Part shown: one piece after another, positions 41,009 to 49,962 of the stretch
How positions within the stretch are numbered: the stretch's first letter is position 1
Layout of the letters: every line of letters starts with the position of its first letter
DNA from: JAMDEO01 sp963775295
Lineage (GTDB): Bacteria; Actinomycetota; Thermoleophilia; RBG-16-64-13
Length of the DNA: 64,000 nucleotides
Direction: 5' to 3'
Assembly (NCBI GenBank): GCA_963775295.1
Contig: CAVZIK010000006.1
Coordinates: 1,054,001 to 1,118,000, forward strand
Program-made: the position numbers and the translations under genes
Notes under the pieces: model-generated
Database searches by the model: none
What the model saw: the letters and a program-made list of their open reading frames with translations, nothing else
Told to the model about the DNA's origin: nothing

Positions 41009-41936
41009 AACCATGGACGTACGCGTCGGCATCATGGGTATGAGTGAAGGGAACGGTCACCCTTACTCGTTCTCGGCAATTATCAACGGCTACGACGACG
41101 TCGGGCTCGCCGCGTCTGGTTGGCCAGGCATTTACGATTACGTTCGCCGCCGTGATGCCTCGGAGTTCGGTGTTCAGGGCCTTCGGGTCACGCATGCGTG
41201 GACTCAGGACGAGGAGACGACGCGCGGTCTCTGTCGGGCTGCCCGTATCAATCAAGCAGTAGAGCGGCCCGAGGATATGCTGGGCGCGGTCGACGCGGTC
41301 ATCATCGCTAGGGACGACTATGAGGTTCACCTGGAGCTCGCGAAGCCCTTCCTTGAGGCGGGGGTGCCGGTGTTCATCGATAAGCCGCTGTCCGTCGACC
41401 TGGGAGAGTTGCGGTTCTTCAAGCCCTACCTCGAAGCGGGGAAGCTGATGTCATGCTCCGGCATGAGGTACGCCCGTGAGTTGGACGAGACACGGGCGAC
41501 CATATCTGGATTTGGGCGGCTCAAGCTACTGCGGGGCGCGGTGGTGCTCTCGTGGGAGAAGTACGGGATCCACCTGATCGATGCGCTCTTCAACGTCGTT
41601 TCGTGCCGCCCCGTCTCGGTCGCGTCGCTCGACGCTTCCCACAGTTCGAAGGCGGTCGCGATGGACGACGGGTCGCTGCTTCAGATCGACGCGCTGGGGC
41701 AGGCACCAAAGACATTCCGCTTCGATATATGGGGGGAGGACCGCCTGTTCACCTGTGAGGTCAACGATAACTTCTCCATGTTCCGGCGGGCGCTCTGGCA
41801 TTTCGCCGAAATGATCAGGACCGGCCGGCCCGAGGTGCCTGTCGACGATACTCTCAACGCAATGAGATTGCTCATCGCAGGCAGAATGGCCGAGCGCGAG
41901 GAAAGGAAGGTGCTGCTGGATGAGCTCCAAATATAG
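40983..41936 (+). CDS. Gfo/Idh/MocA-family oxidoreductase
   Basis: 317 aa. VRVGIMGMSEGNGHPYSFSA is the N-terminal Rossmann start with an unusual nucleotide loop. AVDAVIIARDDYEVHLELAK and GVPVFIDKPLSVDLGELRFF follow, with DKPL in place of the common EKP. The C-terminal substrate domain includes WEKYGIHLIDALFNVV (His of the active site). A start at 40983 has a GAGGGG/AGG ribosome site inside the SDR gene. ATG at 41013 begins nearer the fold and is also plausible. The overlapping SDR genes on both sides suggest that all three act on one sugar nucleotide. Confidence 0.82.
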   Translation: MSATAGLSRTMDVRVGIMGMSEGNGHPYSFSAIINGYDDVGLAASGWPGIYDYVRRRDASEFGVQGLRVTHAWTQDEETTRGLCRAARINQAVERPEDMLGAVDAVIIARDDYEVHLELAKPFLEAGVPVFIDKPLSVDLGELRFFKPYLEAGKLMSCSGMRYARELDETRATISGFGRLKLLRGAVVLSWEKYGIHLIDALFNVVSCRPVSVASLDASHSSKAVAMDDGSLLQIDALGQAPKTFRFDIWGEDRLFTCEVNDNFSMFRRALWHFAEMIRTGRPEVPVDDTLNAMRLLIAGRMAEREERKVLLDELQI

Positions 41937-42744
41937 AGATCTGTTCGATCTGACAGGTAAGGCCGGCGTTGTCACCGGAGGTCTCGGTATCCTTGGGCGC
42001 GGATTCTGTCGAGGCCTATCGGAGTACGGGGCGAACGTGGCTATTATCGATCTCGATGGTGAGGCTTGCGCGGCTTTTGCCAGCCAGCTGTCGGACGAGA
42101 CCGGAGTGCGGGCGATCGGCGTGGGTTGCGACGTTTCAAGTCCGGACTCCGTGAGTGCAATGGTGGCTGAGGTGGTTGACCGGCTCGGAGGCATACACGT
42201 CCTCCATAACAACGCGGCGTCGAAATCGGCCAATCTGGATGCCTTTTTCGCGTCCTTCGAAGAGTACTCCCTGGAGGAATGGCGAAGGATCATGAGCGTC
42301 AACATCGACGGTATGTTCCTTGTCGCCCAGGCAGTCGGCGGGCAGATGGTGAAGCAGGGGACTGGCGGCAGCATCATCCAGACGGCCTCCATCTACGGCG
42401 TGGTTGCCTCGGATCCTCGGATCTACGAGGGCTCATTCTACATGGGCAGGCAGATCAGCAACCCCGCCGTCTATTCGACCTCTAAGGCCGCGGTAGTGGG
42501 CCTGAGCAGGCAGCTAGCGACCTACTGGGCCGAGCATCGTATCCGGGTCAACACACTGGTCCCGGCGGGCGTGGACAGCGGGCAGAACGAGACGTTCAAA
42601 GCCAAGTATTCCGCTAGGGTTCCCCTGGGCAGGATGGCGCACGCGGACGAGATGGTCGGGGCTGTCATTTTTCTGGCTTCTGACGCATCGAGCTACGTCA
42701 CCGGGCAGTGTCTCATCGTTGACGGCGGATTGAGCGCGTGGTAG
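41920..42744 (+). CDS. Short-chain dehydrogenase, PtmA-like
   Basis: 274 aa. GVVTGGLGILGRGFCRGLSE is the cofactor motif, followed by VHVLHNNAASKSANL-type sequence (LHNNAASKSANLDAFF), IIQTASIYGVVASD and the catalytic Tyr-Lys in NPAVYSTSKAAVVGLSRQLA. FLASDASSYVTGQCLIVDGG is the typical end. The long insert after the serine (DPRIYEGSFYMGRQIS) resembles SDRs found with legionaminic acid genes (PtmA). GGAAGGTG precedes the ATG. It overlaps the previous gene by 17 bases and the next by 7. Confidence 0.85.
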   Translation: MSSKYRDLFDLTGKAGVVTGGLGILGRGFCRGLSEYGANVAIIDLDGEACAAFASQLSDETGVRAIGVGCDVSSPDSVSAMVAEVVDRLGGIHVLHNNAASKSANLDAFFASFEEYSLEEWRRIMSVNIDGMFLVAQAVGGQMVKQGTGGSIIQTASIYGVVASDPRIYEGSFYMGRQISNPAVYSTSKAAVVGLSRQLATYWAEHRIRVNTLVPAGVDSGQNETFKAKYSARVPLGRMAHADEMVGAVIFLASDASSYVTGQCLIVDGGLSAW

Positions 42745-43763
42745 AAGGGCACGGCTCTCGGCCTCCGCGGACGACCCGATGTGTCACCATCGTCATGTAT
42801 CACTTCGTGCGCGACCTGTCGCACTCGCGGTACCCTGAGATCAAGGGCTTGACCATAGATGAGTTTCGGGGCCAGGTCGACTACATCCAGCGGCATTACC
42901 AGACCATAGGCGCCCGGGAATTACTTGACGCGGTGAGACGCGAGCGCCCGTTGCCGGCACGAGCGCTCTTACTGACTTTCGACGACGGCTACCGCGACCA
43001 CTCCGAGAACGTCTTGCCGATCCTCGCCAAGCGTGGCATGACTGGGATCTTCTTCCCCCCGGCGAAGGCCGTCATGGAGCACTCTGTGCTCGATGTCAAC
43101 AAGATCCACTTTGTTCTTGCCTCGGTGGCCGATAAGGCGGCTGTTCTCGATTCGTTGTTCGAGCTCGTCGATGAGGCGAGATGTGATTTCGACCTGGGCG
43201 ACCGGGACTACTACGAGAATAAGCTGGCACATCCCAACCGGTTTGACACGGCGGACGTCATTCTGATCAAGCGGCTGCTACAGCGGGAGCTCCCAGAGCT
43301 GTTGCGAAACCGTATCACCGCTGAGCTGTTTCAGCGATTCGTCACCGCGGATGAGGCCGCGTTCTCCGAGGAACTCTACATGAGCGTCGCCGACCTCCGG
43401 GCCATCCAAGAGGCGGGCATGTACGTTGGCAGTCACGGTTTCGACCATTATTGGCTGGACAGTCTCAGTGCATCCAGCCAGGCGAGAGAGGTCGATCTCT
43501 CTCTCGAATTTCTTCGCGCCATCGGGAGCGACACCGAGGAGTGGATAATGGGGTATCCGTACGGAGGCTACAACGACACGCTTCTGGGAATACTCAAGGC
43601 TCGCGGGTGCGCGGCCGGATTCACCACCGAAGTGCGGATAGCGGACCTGTCTCGGGACGACCCGCTCGTGCTGCCGAGGATAGACACGAACGATCTGCCC
43701 AAGCGCGGCGATTCCTATCCGAATGAATGGACCATGAAGGTGCTGCAGGGGGAAGTGGATTGA
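42738..43763 (+). CDS. Polysaccharide deacetylase-family protein
   Basis: 341 aa. A CE4/NodB-like domain is split by a long central insertion: VTIVMYHFVRDLSHSRYPEI, then LLLTFDDGYRDHSENVLPIL with the catalytic/metal Asp pair, and VGSHGFDHYWLDSLS (His-x3-His) more than 130 residues later, then IMGYPYGGYNDTLLGI. The insertion (about residues 115-215) is helical and rich in charged residues. No signal peptide is seen, so it may deacetylate a cytoplasmic sugar or lipid-linked precursor. GTG at 42738 overlaps the previous gene. The following gene starts inside its stop codon. Confidence 0.85.
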   Translation: MVEGHGSRPPRTTRCVTIVMYHFVRDLSHSRYPEIKGLTIDEFRGQVDYIQRHYQTIGARELLDAVRRERPLPARALLLTFDDGYRDHSENVLPILAKRGMTGIFFPPAKAVMEHSVLDVNKIHFVLASVADKAAVLDSLFELVDEARCDFDLGDRDYYENKLAHPNRFDTADVILIKRLLQRELPELLRNRITAELFQRFVTADEAAFSEELYMSVADLRAIQEAGMYVGSHGFDHYWLDSLSASSQAREVDLSLEFLRAIGSDTEEWIMGYPYGGYNDTLLGILKARGCAAGFTTEVRIADLSRDDPLVLPRIDTNDLPKRGDSYPNEWTMKVLQGEVD

Positions 43764-45052
43764 CCGATCTGATGATGAAGGCGCTCCGGGATCTCACTCC
43801 CCTCAATCGGGCGATTTGCTCTTCCGACCTCGACTACACTCTCGCATACCTGGGGAACCTCCTGCCCATGGCGCTGAGGGAGTACACCGCTGCCGAGGAG
43901 CACAATGGGTGGGTTATCCCCCCCAAGTGGGATGTGCTCGAGGCCACCATTTCTCGCGATGGCACGCTCGTCTACGACGGAACGGCACATGCCCTCGGCG
44001 TGATCGCACTCTCGATGCCGTTCGAAGGCAGGGTTTCCCGAGACGAGTTGCAAACGCATCTCTTCTACGATCACCGCTACGATGATTCCCTTACCTTCCA
44101 TTTTCGGCAGCAGTTTCGGACCTGGGACCGGGACTGGGGCTTCTGTGTACCAAAGACCCTCTTTGACAGCCTGGCTCCCGGGGATTACGACGTCCGCATC
44201 GTGACTCGCGAGGCGGTCGGTACTCTTAAGGTCCTCGTGGGCGCGCACGCCGGATCACTGCCCTTTACGGTTGCGCTGTGTGCGAGCCCCGACCATGCCG
44301 GGGTCGCAAATGATGGGCTGGCTGGCGCCGTCGTGGGTGTAGAGGTGCTTCGGCGGCTGGCGGGGCGCAGCACGAAGTTCACCTATCAACTGGTTCTCGC
44401 GCCGGGGATCATGGGTACCGAGTACTATCTGGGTAGGCTGGCTCCCGCTGAGCGCTGGCAGATTCTCGAGTGCCTGTGCTTGTGGATGCTTGGTTCCCGG
44501 ACGCAATTGAGCCTTCAGGAGTCACGCGGAGGACGCTCGAACATCGAATACGCCCTCGCCAAAGCGATGGACGGGCTGGGCGCACCCTACAAGCATGGCG
44601 GATTCGAAAGCATCATCATTAACGACGAATATCTGTGGGAGGCGTACGGCATCCCCACCTGCTCCCTGTCCCGTTTTCCCTACCCCGAGTACCATTCTTC
44701 ACGGGATGACCTTTCCATCATTAGCAAGGAGAGCCTCGAGGAGGCGGTGACGATTGTCCTCAAGGCAGTAGACGAGATGGAAGCAACGACGTTAGTCGAG
44801 AAGCGCTTCGAAGGCACCGTCTGCCTGTCGAATCCTCGATATGATCTGTACGTTGATCCAGGGCAGGTCTCGTTCGGGGAGAAGATCCGTGTCGATCAAC
44901 GCCGGCTTCGGATGCTGCAGGATTTTCTGCCTTCACTGCGGAGTCCGGTAACTAGCCGGAGTCTGGCGGCGCGCTTCGAGTTGCCCGAGGAGACGATCTT
45001 GGACTACTTGCGGAAGTGGGAAGACAAAGGTCTCCTTCTCCTTCATACCTAA
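43760..45052 (+). CDS. DUF4910 aminopeptidase-like zinc hydrolase with C-terminal winged helix
   Basis: 430 aa. LMMKALRDLTPLNRAICSSD and WVIPPKWDVLEATISRDG start the DUF4910/COG4310 family, related to M28 metallopeptidases. Probable metal ligands are His and Asp in SPDHAGVANDGLAGAVVGVE, an acidic residue in the middle, and His in SRFPYPEYHSSRDDLSII. The last 60 residues (TSRSLAARFELPEETILDYL) look like a winged helix. TTG at 43760 overlaps the previous stop (TTGA) with GGGGAAG upstream; ATG at 43772 is the alternative. Such genes recur in polysaccharide loci, but their substrate is not known. There is no signal peptide. Confidence 0.83.
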   Translation: MTDLMMKALRDLTPLNRAICSSDLDYTLAYLGNLLPMALREYTAAEEHNGWVIPPKWDVLEATISRDGTLVYDGTAHALGVIALSMPFEGRVSRDELQTHLFYDHRYDDSLTFHFRQQFRTWDRDWGFCVPKTLFDSLAPGDYDVRIVTREAVGTLKVLVGAHAGSLPFTVALCASPDHAGVANDGLAGAVVGVEVLRRLAGRSTKFTYQLVLAPGIMGTEYYLGRLAPAERWQILECLCLWMLGSRTQLSLQESRGGRSNIEYALAKAMDGLGAPYKHGGFESIIINDEYLWEAYGIPTCSLSRFPYPEYHSSRDDLSIISKESLEEAVTIVLKAVDEMEATTLVEKRFEGTVCLSNPRYDLYVDPGQVSFGEKIRVDQRRLRMLQDFLPSLRSPVTSRSLAARFELPEETILDYLRKWEDKGLLLLHT

Positions 45053-45062
45053 TGGCGGTGTG

Positions 45063-46379
45063 ATGAGGGTCTTGCTCATCAACGATGGGACGGGGAGCCC
45101 GAACTGGGGCGACAGGGCGGCGGGGCTCGCCCTGCGAATGATGATCTCTGAAACGGGAGGAGAAATCATCCACGCCATTTCTGAGGATGACCTCTACATC
45201 TCAGCCCTAGATGGGAGCGACGGCTCGTCCGAGGCGAGTGGCTCCATCAACAGAGAGCGCATCAAGCGCCTTGTGCCGCCCCTCCTGCTGCAGATTCGAA
45301 GAAGTCTGCTGCCTAACGTGGACAGAACGCGCGAGTCGACCTACATTCCCGGAAGATGGGAAGAATACGAGAAATGTGGGGCCAGGTTCCTGCTCAAATC
45401 TACACCGTGGCCGAAGCTGGTTCACGCGATTGAGGGAATGGATGTCGCAGTAATTAACGGCACCGGCGCCATCAAGGGGAATCGGATTCTTCCGCGGACA
45501 TTGTTCTTTCTTGGCTACATGATCAAGAGGCACTTTGGGAAGCCGGTCATCATGGTAAACCACGCCGCTGATCTCGACCACCCGGATTTGCGACGAGTGG
45601 CTGAAGAGGTATACCCGCTCTTCGATGACGTCGTCTTTCGAGACTGGATATCCCTTGACAGATGCGCAGCGCTTTGCCCAGGAAGGTTTGGAGCGGACAC
45701 CTCGTTCTGGTTCGAGCCCGTATCACGTGAGATCTGGGAGCCCCTTTCGCGGAGGCCGGGCTACTTCGACTTTTGGCCCGACGAGGCGCGGTTCGATCCG
45801 TTGGAACCGTACCTATGCGTCGGCGGATCTTCTATCTTGGGCAAAGCGCAAGATTTGGGCGAGGCGGCGAGGGGTTTTGCGGCGCTTGCAGCTCAGTTGC
45901 AGTCTCGATATCCAGGGCAGGTCATCATGACAGCCTCGGACACCATCGACCAGAAGGTCTTCCGACCGATCGCCCGTAAACTCAGCCTTCCTCTTATCGG
46001 ACTGCCAACTCCAGTCCAACAGGCCTTCGACATCCTTGGGAACGCCGACGCTTATGTCGGGGGCAGGTGGCATCCGGGCATCTTTGCTCTTCGGGGTGGG
46101 GCACCTGTCGTCGGCATCTCGGCGAAGACCTTCAAGATGCAGGCCCTCGCCGAGATGGCGGGGCTACCATTCGACGGGTTCGACGCCCTCGAACTTGGGC
46201 GAGAGGCGGGCACGATAAGTCAGCGATTGTTGTCTCTTTTGGAAATGGGCGGCGATCTTCGAAGATCGCTTCGATCCTGGGCCCAAGCGATGGCAGAGAC
46301 CAGCTGGGAGAACGTTGCCTATCTGCACAAGCTCCGAGAACGTGGAAAACGCGCTAACGGCTTTCCTGAAGCGCCTTGA
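45063..46379 (+). CDS. Polysaccharide pyruvyltransferase-family protein (CsaB/WcaK-like)
   Basis: 438 aa. VLLINDGTGSPNWGDRAAGL is the family N-terminus (N-x-G-D). INGTGAIKGNRILPRTLFFL, IMVNHAADLDHPDLRRV, VVFRDWISLDRCAALCPGRF, YLCVGGSSILGK and the C-terminal DAYVGGRWHPGIFALRGGAPVVGI follow the fold of PS_pyruv_trans proteins. CsaB members add ketal pyruvate from PEP to cell-wall polymers, creating the ligand of SLH domains. Other members have other or unknown donors. It is the last gene of the nonulosonate operon, and its end overlaps the convergent GT4 gene by 26 bases. Confidence 0.82.
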   Translation: MRVLLINDGTGSPNWGDRAAGLALRMMISETGGEIIHAISEDDLYISALDGSDGSSEASGSINRERIKRLVPPLLLQIRRSLLPNVDRTRESTYIPGRWEEYEKCGARFLLKSTPWPKLVHAIEGMDVAVINGTGAIKGNRILPRTLFFLGYMIKRHFGKPVIMVNHAADLDHPDLRRVAEEVYPLFDDVVFRDWISLDRCAALCPGRFGADTSFWFEPVSREIWEPLSRRPGYFDFWPDEARFDPLEPYLCVGGSSILGKAQDLGEAARGFAALAAQLQSRYPGQVIMTASDTIDQKVFRPIARKLSLPLIGLPTPVQQAFDILGNADAYVGGRWHPGIFALRGGAPVVGISAKTFKMQALAEMAGLPFDGFDALELGREAGTISQRLLSLLEMGGDLRRSLRSWAQAMAETSWENVAYLHKLRERGKRANGFPEAP

Positions 46380-47493
46380 CGTCCTTGAGCATTTCCTGTC
46401 GGTAGCGTTCGGGAGATCCGCGATCGACGTGACGGCGGAGTTGCTCCACGATCTGCTGTCTCTCTGTTTGGGGCATCGCGAGGACTCGACCAGCGCATTC
46501 GATAAGTTGGTGTTCTGATGAGAACCGCAGATTTTCAAACGGTACGATCTCGCGCTGTCCGCCGGTATCGTGCACGAGCGGCAAGAGCCCTGCCGCGATT
46601 GCCTCTACCGTGACGATGCCGAAGTGTTCCCACGGAGCTGGAAAGACAAAGACGCCATGGGACGTTAGAAGTTCTGCCACCCGTTCCTCTGTGGGGTTCT
46701 CAATGATCTCCACGTTAGAGAGGCGTTGATCGCTTATTCGTCCCTCCAGGCGGTTCACGTACTCGCGGCTGGACCCAAGAACGACCCCGGCAATTGTGAC
46801 TTGCTCATCAGGGTAAGCAGCTGCCAGCGTGATCATCGCATCTGCACGTTTCGGTTCCACCAAGCGTGAAAGGAAAAGAAACCCGGCCCGATCTCCAGGC
46901 GGGTCTGGAAGCGCTCGGGAGCGCGACGGCGGCCAGATCACGGGGGGACTGATACCGTACCTTTCAAAAAACAGTGCGGCGATCCACTCGCTGTGAGTGA
47001 CATAACGTGAGTGCTTGTCTGGTCCGAGAAGTGGCGAGGTGAGGCAGCCGACAAGCTTTCGCACCTCCCTCGGTCTATACAAACGGCTTACAACGGGCCG
47101 TTCTTCTGGCATGCGAACATGGTGGGGACCGGTTAGCCAGCAGATATTGGGTACGCCCTTGGGCATTCGGATTTCGGGCTCGAAGCTGAACACGAAATCG
47201 AAGCGCTCGAGTCCCAATCGAGAGAATCGCACGCTGCTTGTGCGCAGCAACCTTGACATGAGCGGAGGCAGCCTACGCAGAGTCTGTGAGCTTATGGCCA
47301 AGCGGCCGGGGGAATAGGCGGTTAGAAGCTCCGGATTACCGAGCGCATCCCAGTCTTGGGGCTCATCCCACACGAGGTCGGGCACTATGCCCATCTCGTT
47401 GAGACCCGCAATCAACTCCATGAAGCAGGTCTGGAGGCCACCAAGACAAGCGTACTTGTGCGCAACGATCCCGACTCGAAGTTGCCTGTCCAC
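46354..47493 (-). CDS. Glycosyltransferase family 4 (GT-B fold)
   Basis: 379 aa. RVGIVAHKYACLGGLQTCFM starts the fold. GFLFLSRLVEPKRADAMITL and VAELLTSHGVFVFPAPWEHF followed by GIVTVEAIAAGLLPLVHDTG are the C-terminal nucleotide-sugar motifs (E-x7-E). GTG at 47493 follows AAAGGGA by about ten bases. It is the last gene of the long minus-strand operon and overlaps the convergent pyruvyltransferase-like gene. Its donor and linkage are unknown. Confidence 0.9.
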   Translation of the reverse strand: MDRQLRVGIVAHKYACLGGLQTCFMELIAGLNEMGIVPDLVWDEPQDWDALGNPELLTAYSPGRLAISSQTLRRLPPLMSRLLRTSSVRFSRLGLERFDFVFSFEPEIRMPKGVPNICWLTGPHHVRMPEERPVVSRLYRPREVRKLVGCLTSPLLGPDKHSRYVTHSEWIAALFFERYGISPPVIWPPSRSRALPDPPGDRAGFLFLSRLVEPKRADAMITLAAAYPDEQVTIAGVVLGSSREYVNRLEGRISDQRLSNVEIIENPTEERVAELLTSHGVFVFPAPWEHFGIVTVEAIAAGLLPLVHDTGGQREIVPFENLRFSSEHQLIECAGRVLAMPQTERQQIVEQLRRHVDRGSPERYRQEMLKDVKALQESR

Positions 47494-47509
47494 GGCTTGG
47501 GTTCCCTTT

Positions 47510-48901
47510 CTACGGGACGACTCGACTTATGACCGGCTTGAACTTGCCGTTCGGTCCGCGCGGAATCTTATCGACAAGCTCCACAACAATTTTCATGTCT
47601 CCAACCTTCTGTCTGAGGCGGGCGACCATTTCTGCACTAACCCCATCGTCAAAGTTCGACGCAGGCAAGACCAAGACCCGCAAATACTCAGCATCCTCCT
47701 GGATCACCTGTGATTCCACAATGGGAAGCCCGTAGAACACCGGGTTTAACCAGAAGACCCGGCGGCCATCGGGAGCGACGATCATATCCGCGCTTCTTCC
47801 GTCGACGTGGTCGAGGACTGGAAGCGTTCGACCGCACGAGCAGGTGTCGAAGTGAGCGCTCAGCGCGACTCTATCTCCGACCGCATATCTTATGAAGGGC
47901 ATCTCCGGGCATATGAGCCCCGTGCATACGAGATCTCCCGCTTGGCCGGGTTCCATGTGGATTCCATTCTCGGCGTCGACGATCTCAACAATCCCCAGTT
48001 CGGGCCACAGGTGCAGTCGGCCTGCAGAACACTCGCTTGCCGCCGCCAGTTTTTCGCCCATGCCATAGGTCTCGATCGGCCGGCGCCCGAGCCAGGCCTC
48101 AATCGTGTCCTTCTGCCAGTCGAATAGAGGTTCGGCGTTTGCGATAGCAGCTCTGACCGGTGGCCCCTGCAGTCCTAACCGCAAGCATGCGGCTGCGAGA
48201 TACGTCAGCGATGATGGGTAGCTGATGATGTGGGTTACCTTGCTGGCCCAGAGCTCTTCGCAGAAGTCGCGGGCAGTGGCATCGCTGATATGGTTCGCCG
48301 AAAGGTAGACTTGGTGCATAGCCCTGTTGTGGACCCAGTAAGGAGGGTGCGAGGAGTTGCCCGAGACTACTGGCTGACCTCCCATTATAGCCCAGGGCTC
48401 ATTGCGATGGACTCCGTTCCAGGATCGAAGTCGGCAGTCGTGGAGGGCGTAGTAGAAGCGAAGCGTTCGCCTGCTGAACCACGTAATGATCGGCTTGCCG
48501 GTGGTTCCACTGGTCTGCTCTTTGTACAAGTGTCTGGCTCCGGGGTGCTCACTCAGGAAGGAACGGGGCTGTCGCCTGACCTCTTCCTTGGTGAGAATGG
48601 GCCAGTTTTCGATCTCCTCCGCAGAGCTGCGATCACCGGCGGCGCGGCGTCGCGCCCAATGCTCTCGATAGTAGGGAACGGTGGTAGCCGCGTGGCGGAG
48701 CATTTGGGGCAGGCGTACATCCTGCCACTCTTTCCACTGTTGCGGAGCCCAATACTCTCGCCCTAAGGCTTCCTGAATGAGGGTGTCTGTGTCTCGGCCG
48801 TACCTTGCGTACTTGAGTTGGAAACCCCTTATCGTCGCGACCCAGGAGCGAGCTGAGGGAGGGCAGGCCTGGTATAAGCGCATTACCAGAGGACTTGTCA
48901 C
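47510..48901 (-). CDS. CapK/PaaK-type adenylate-forming enzyme (second copy)
   Basis: 463 aa. ATTVPYYREHWARRR, YKEQTSGTTGKPIITWFSRR (ATP loop), IISYPSSLTYLAAACLRLGL, YGMGEKLAAASEC, GDLVCTGLICPEMPFIRYAV and the Cys pair CSCGRTLP, then KIPRGPNGKFKP at the C-terminus, place it with capsule CapK/F390 synthetase relatives. It is intact, unlike the homologue at 11543-12923, and the two are clearly diverged rather than recent duplicates. GTG at 48901 overlaps the upstream GT4 stop. The likely role is activation of an acyl or amino-acid group for polymer decoration; this is inferred. Confidence 0.88.
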   Translation of the reverse strand: MTSPLVMRLYQACPPSARSWVATIRGFQLKYARYGRDTDTLIQEALGREYWAPQQWKEWQDVRLPQMLRHAATTVPYYREHWARRRAAGDRSSAEEIENWPILTKEEVRRQPRSFLSEHPGARHLYKEQTSGTTGKPIITWFSRRTLRFYYALHDCRLRSWNGVHRNEPWAIMGGQPVVSGNSSHPPYWVHNRAMHQVYLSANHISDATARDFCEELWASKVTHIISYPSSLTYLAAACLRLGLQGPPVRAAIANAEPLFDWQKDTIEAWLGRRPIETYGMGEKLAAASECSAGRLHLWPELGIVEIVDAENGIHMEPGQAGDLVCTGLICPEMPFIRYAVGDRVALSAHFDTCSCGRTLPVLDHVDGRSADMIVAPDGRRVFWLNPVFYGLPIVESQVIQEDAEYLRVLVLPASNFDDGVSAEMVARLRQKVGDMKIVVELVDKIPRGPNGKFKPVISRVVP

Positions 48902-49962
48902 TGGCCTCTACCTCTTTCACGCGCCCTCTTAGGTTGTGCGGCCGCTCCAAGTAGTCTCTCCCACCGAGGCAGAATATTTCCCCAGTCAAAGCTCTCTGCC
49001 TTTCTTCGTGCACCGAGCGAGAGCCGATGGGCCAGAACCGGATCCATGAGAATCCGCCTCACCGCGGCGGTCATGGCTTCGGGGTCATCGGGGGGTACAA
49101 GCAGCCCATCTTCCCCATTCTCGACCAAATAGGGAAGGCCTCCTACGTCTGTGGTCACCACGCATAGTCCGCACGCCATGGCCTCCACGATGCTAACCGG
49201 CGTGTTATCGACATTCGTCGTGTTCAGGAAGATATCGCCCCACTGCATTGCCTCGGGCACTGATGTCTTCTTGACTGCTCCGCACACGCGTACTGTACCA
49301 GTGAGCCCGAGCTTGCGAATCTGGGTCTCGAGTTCCTGGCGACTACCGTCGCCCTTGTCGGGCCCGATCATTCGAAGCGCGATCTCCGGGAACTCCTCTG
49401 AGAGTCGACTTGTAACGTTCACCGCGAGTACAGGGTTATACATGCGATGAAGCGCCCTCAACCAAACGAGTTTGGGGAGAGCAACCGCGCGCTCGGAACC
49501 AGCATAGAGGCGCAAGTCCAGGCCGTTTGGAATCACTCGGATACCTGATCGATGCGCTTTCAATTCCTCTTTGAGGTAGGGCGAGGGCGAGGTTACGGCC
49601 ACCGCGGAGTCGAGGAGATGCTGAACTCGATGGGGATGCTCTTCAGCGAATCTGGGCAAGTTTCCGCCGTGCAACGTCAATACCACTGGGCATCGGAGGA
49701 TTCGAAGGCTCGCGACTACGATCTCCGCCCAGCGAAAAGCAGGGCCGCTGTAGACGTCGACTTGCGCAACCGTGTAGCTGTGCCTGCGAGAAACCACGGT
49801 CGCCAACATGTCCGCCAACCGGGCCATGCGGCGCTTCCGTCTAGACGTAGTGAAAATGGACCAGCCGCGCGAACTCAGACCGGCCGCCAGGTCTTCGCAG
49901 ACGCCTCGGCCACCCGTCGAATCCGAAAGGAAGTTGCCAACCATGAGTAGCGCAGGTTTCAT
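48898..49962 (-). CDS. Glycosyltransferase family 4 (GT-B fold)
   Basis: 354 aa. LLMVGNFLSDSTGGRGVCED and VVLTLHGGNLPRFAEEHPHR form the acceptor domain. RVIPNGLDLRLYAGS begins the donor domain, followed by GDIFLNTTNVDNTPVSIVEA and MACGLCVVTTDVGGLPYLVE, the E-x7-E region. VENGEDGLLVPPDDPEAM is the usual tail. Four-base overlaps join it to the sugar transferase upstream and the CapK-like gene downstream, so translation is coupled. The sugar is unknown. Confidence 0.92.
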   Translation of the reverse strand: MKPALLMVGNFLSDSTGGRGVCEDLAAGLSSRGWSIFTTSRRKRRMARLADMLATVVSRRHSYTVAQVDVYSGPAFRWAEIVVASLRILRCPVVLTLHGGNLPRFAEEHPHRVQHLLDSAVAVTSPSPYLKEELKAHRSGIRVIPNGLDLRLYAGSERAVALPKLVWLRALHRMYNPVLAVNVTSRLSEEFPEIALRMIGPDKGDGSRQELETQIRKLGLTGTVRVCGAVKKTSVPEAMQWGDIFLNTTNVDNTPVSIVEAMACGLCVVTTDVGGLPYLVENGEDGLLVPPDDPEAMTAAVRRILMDPVLAHRLSLGARRKAESFDWGNILPRWERLLGAAAQPKRARERGRGQ

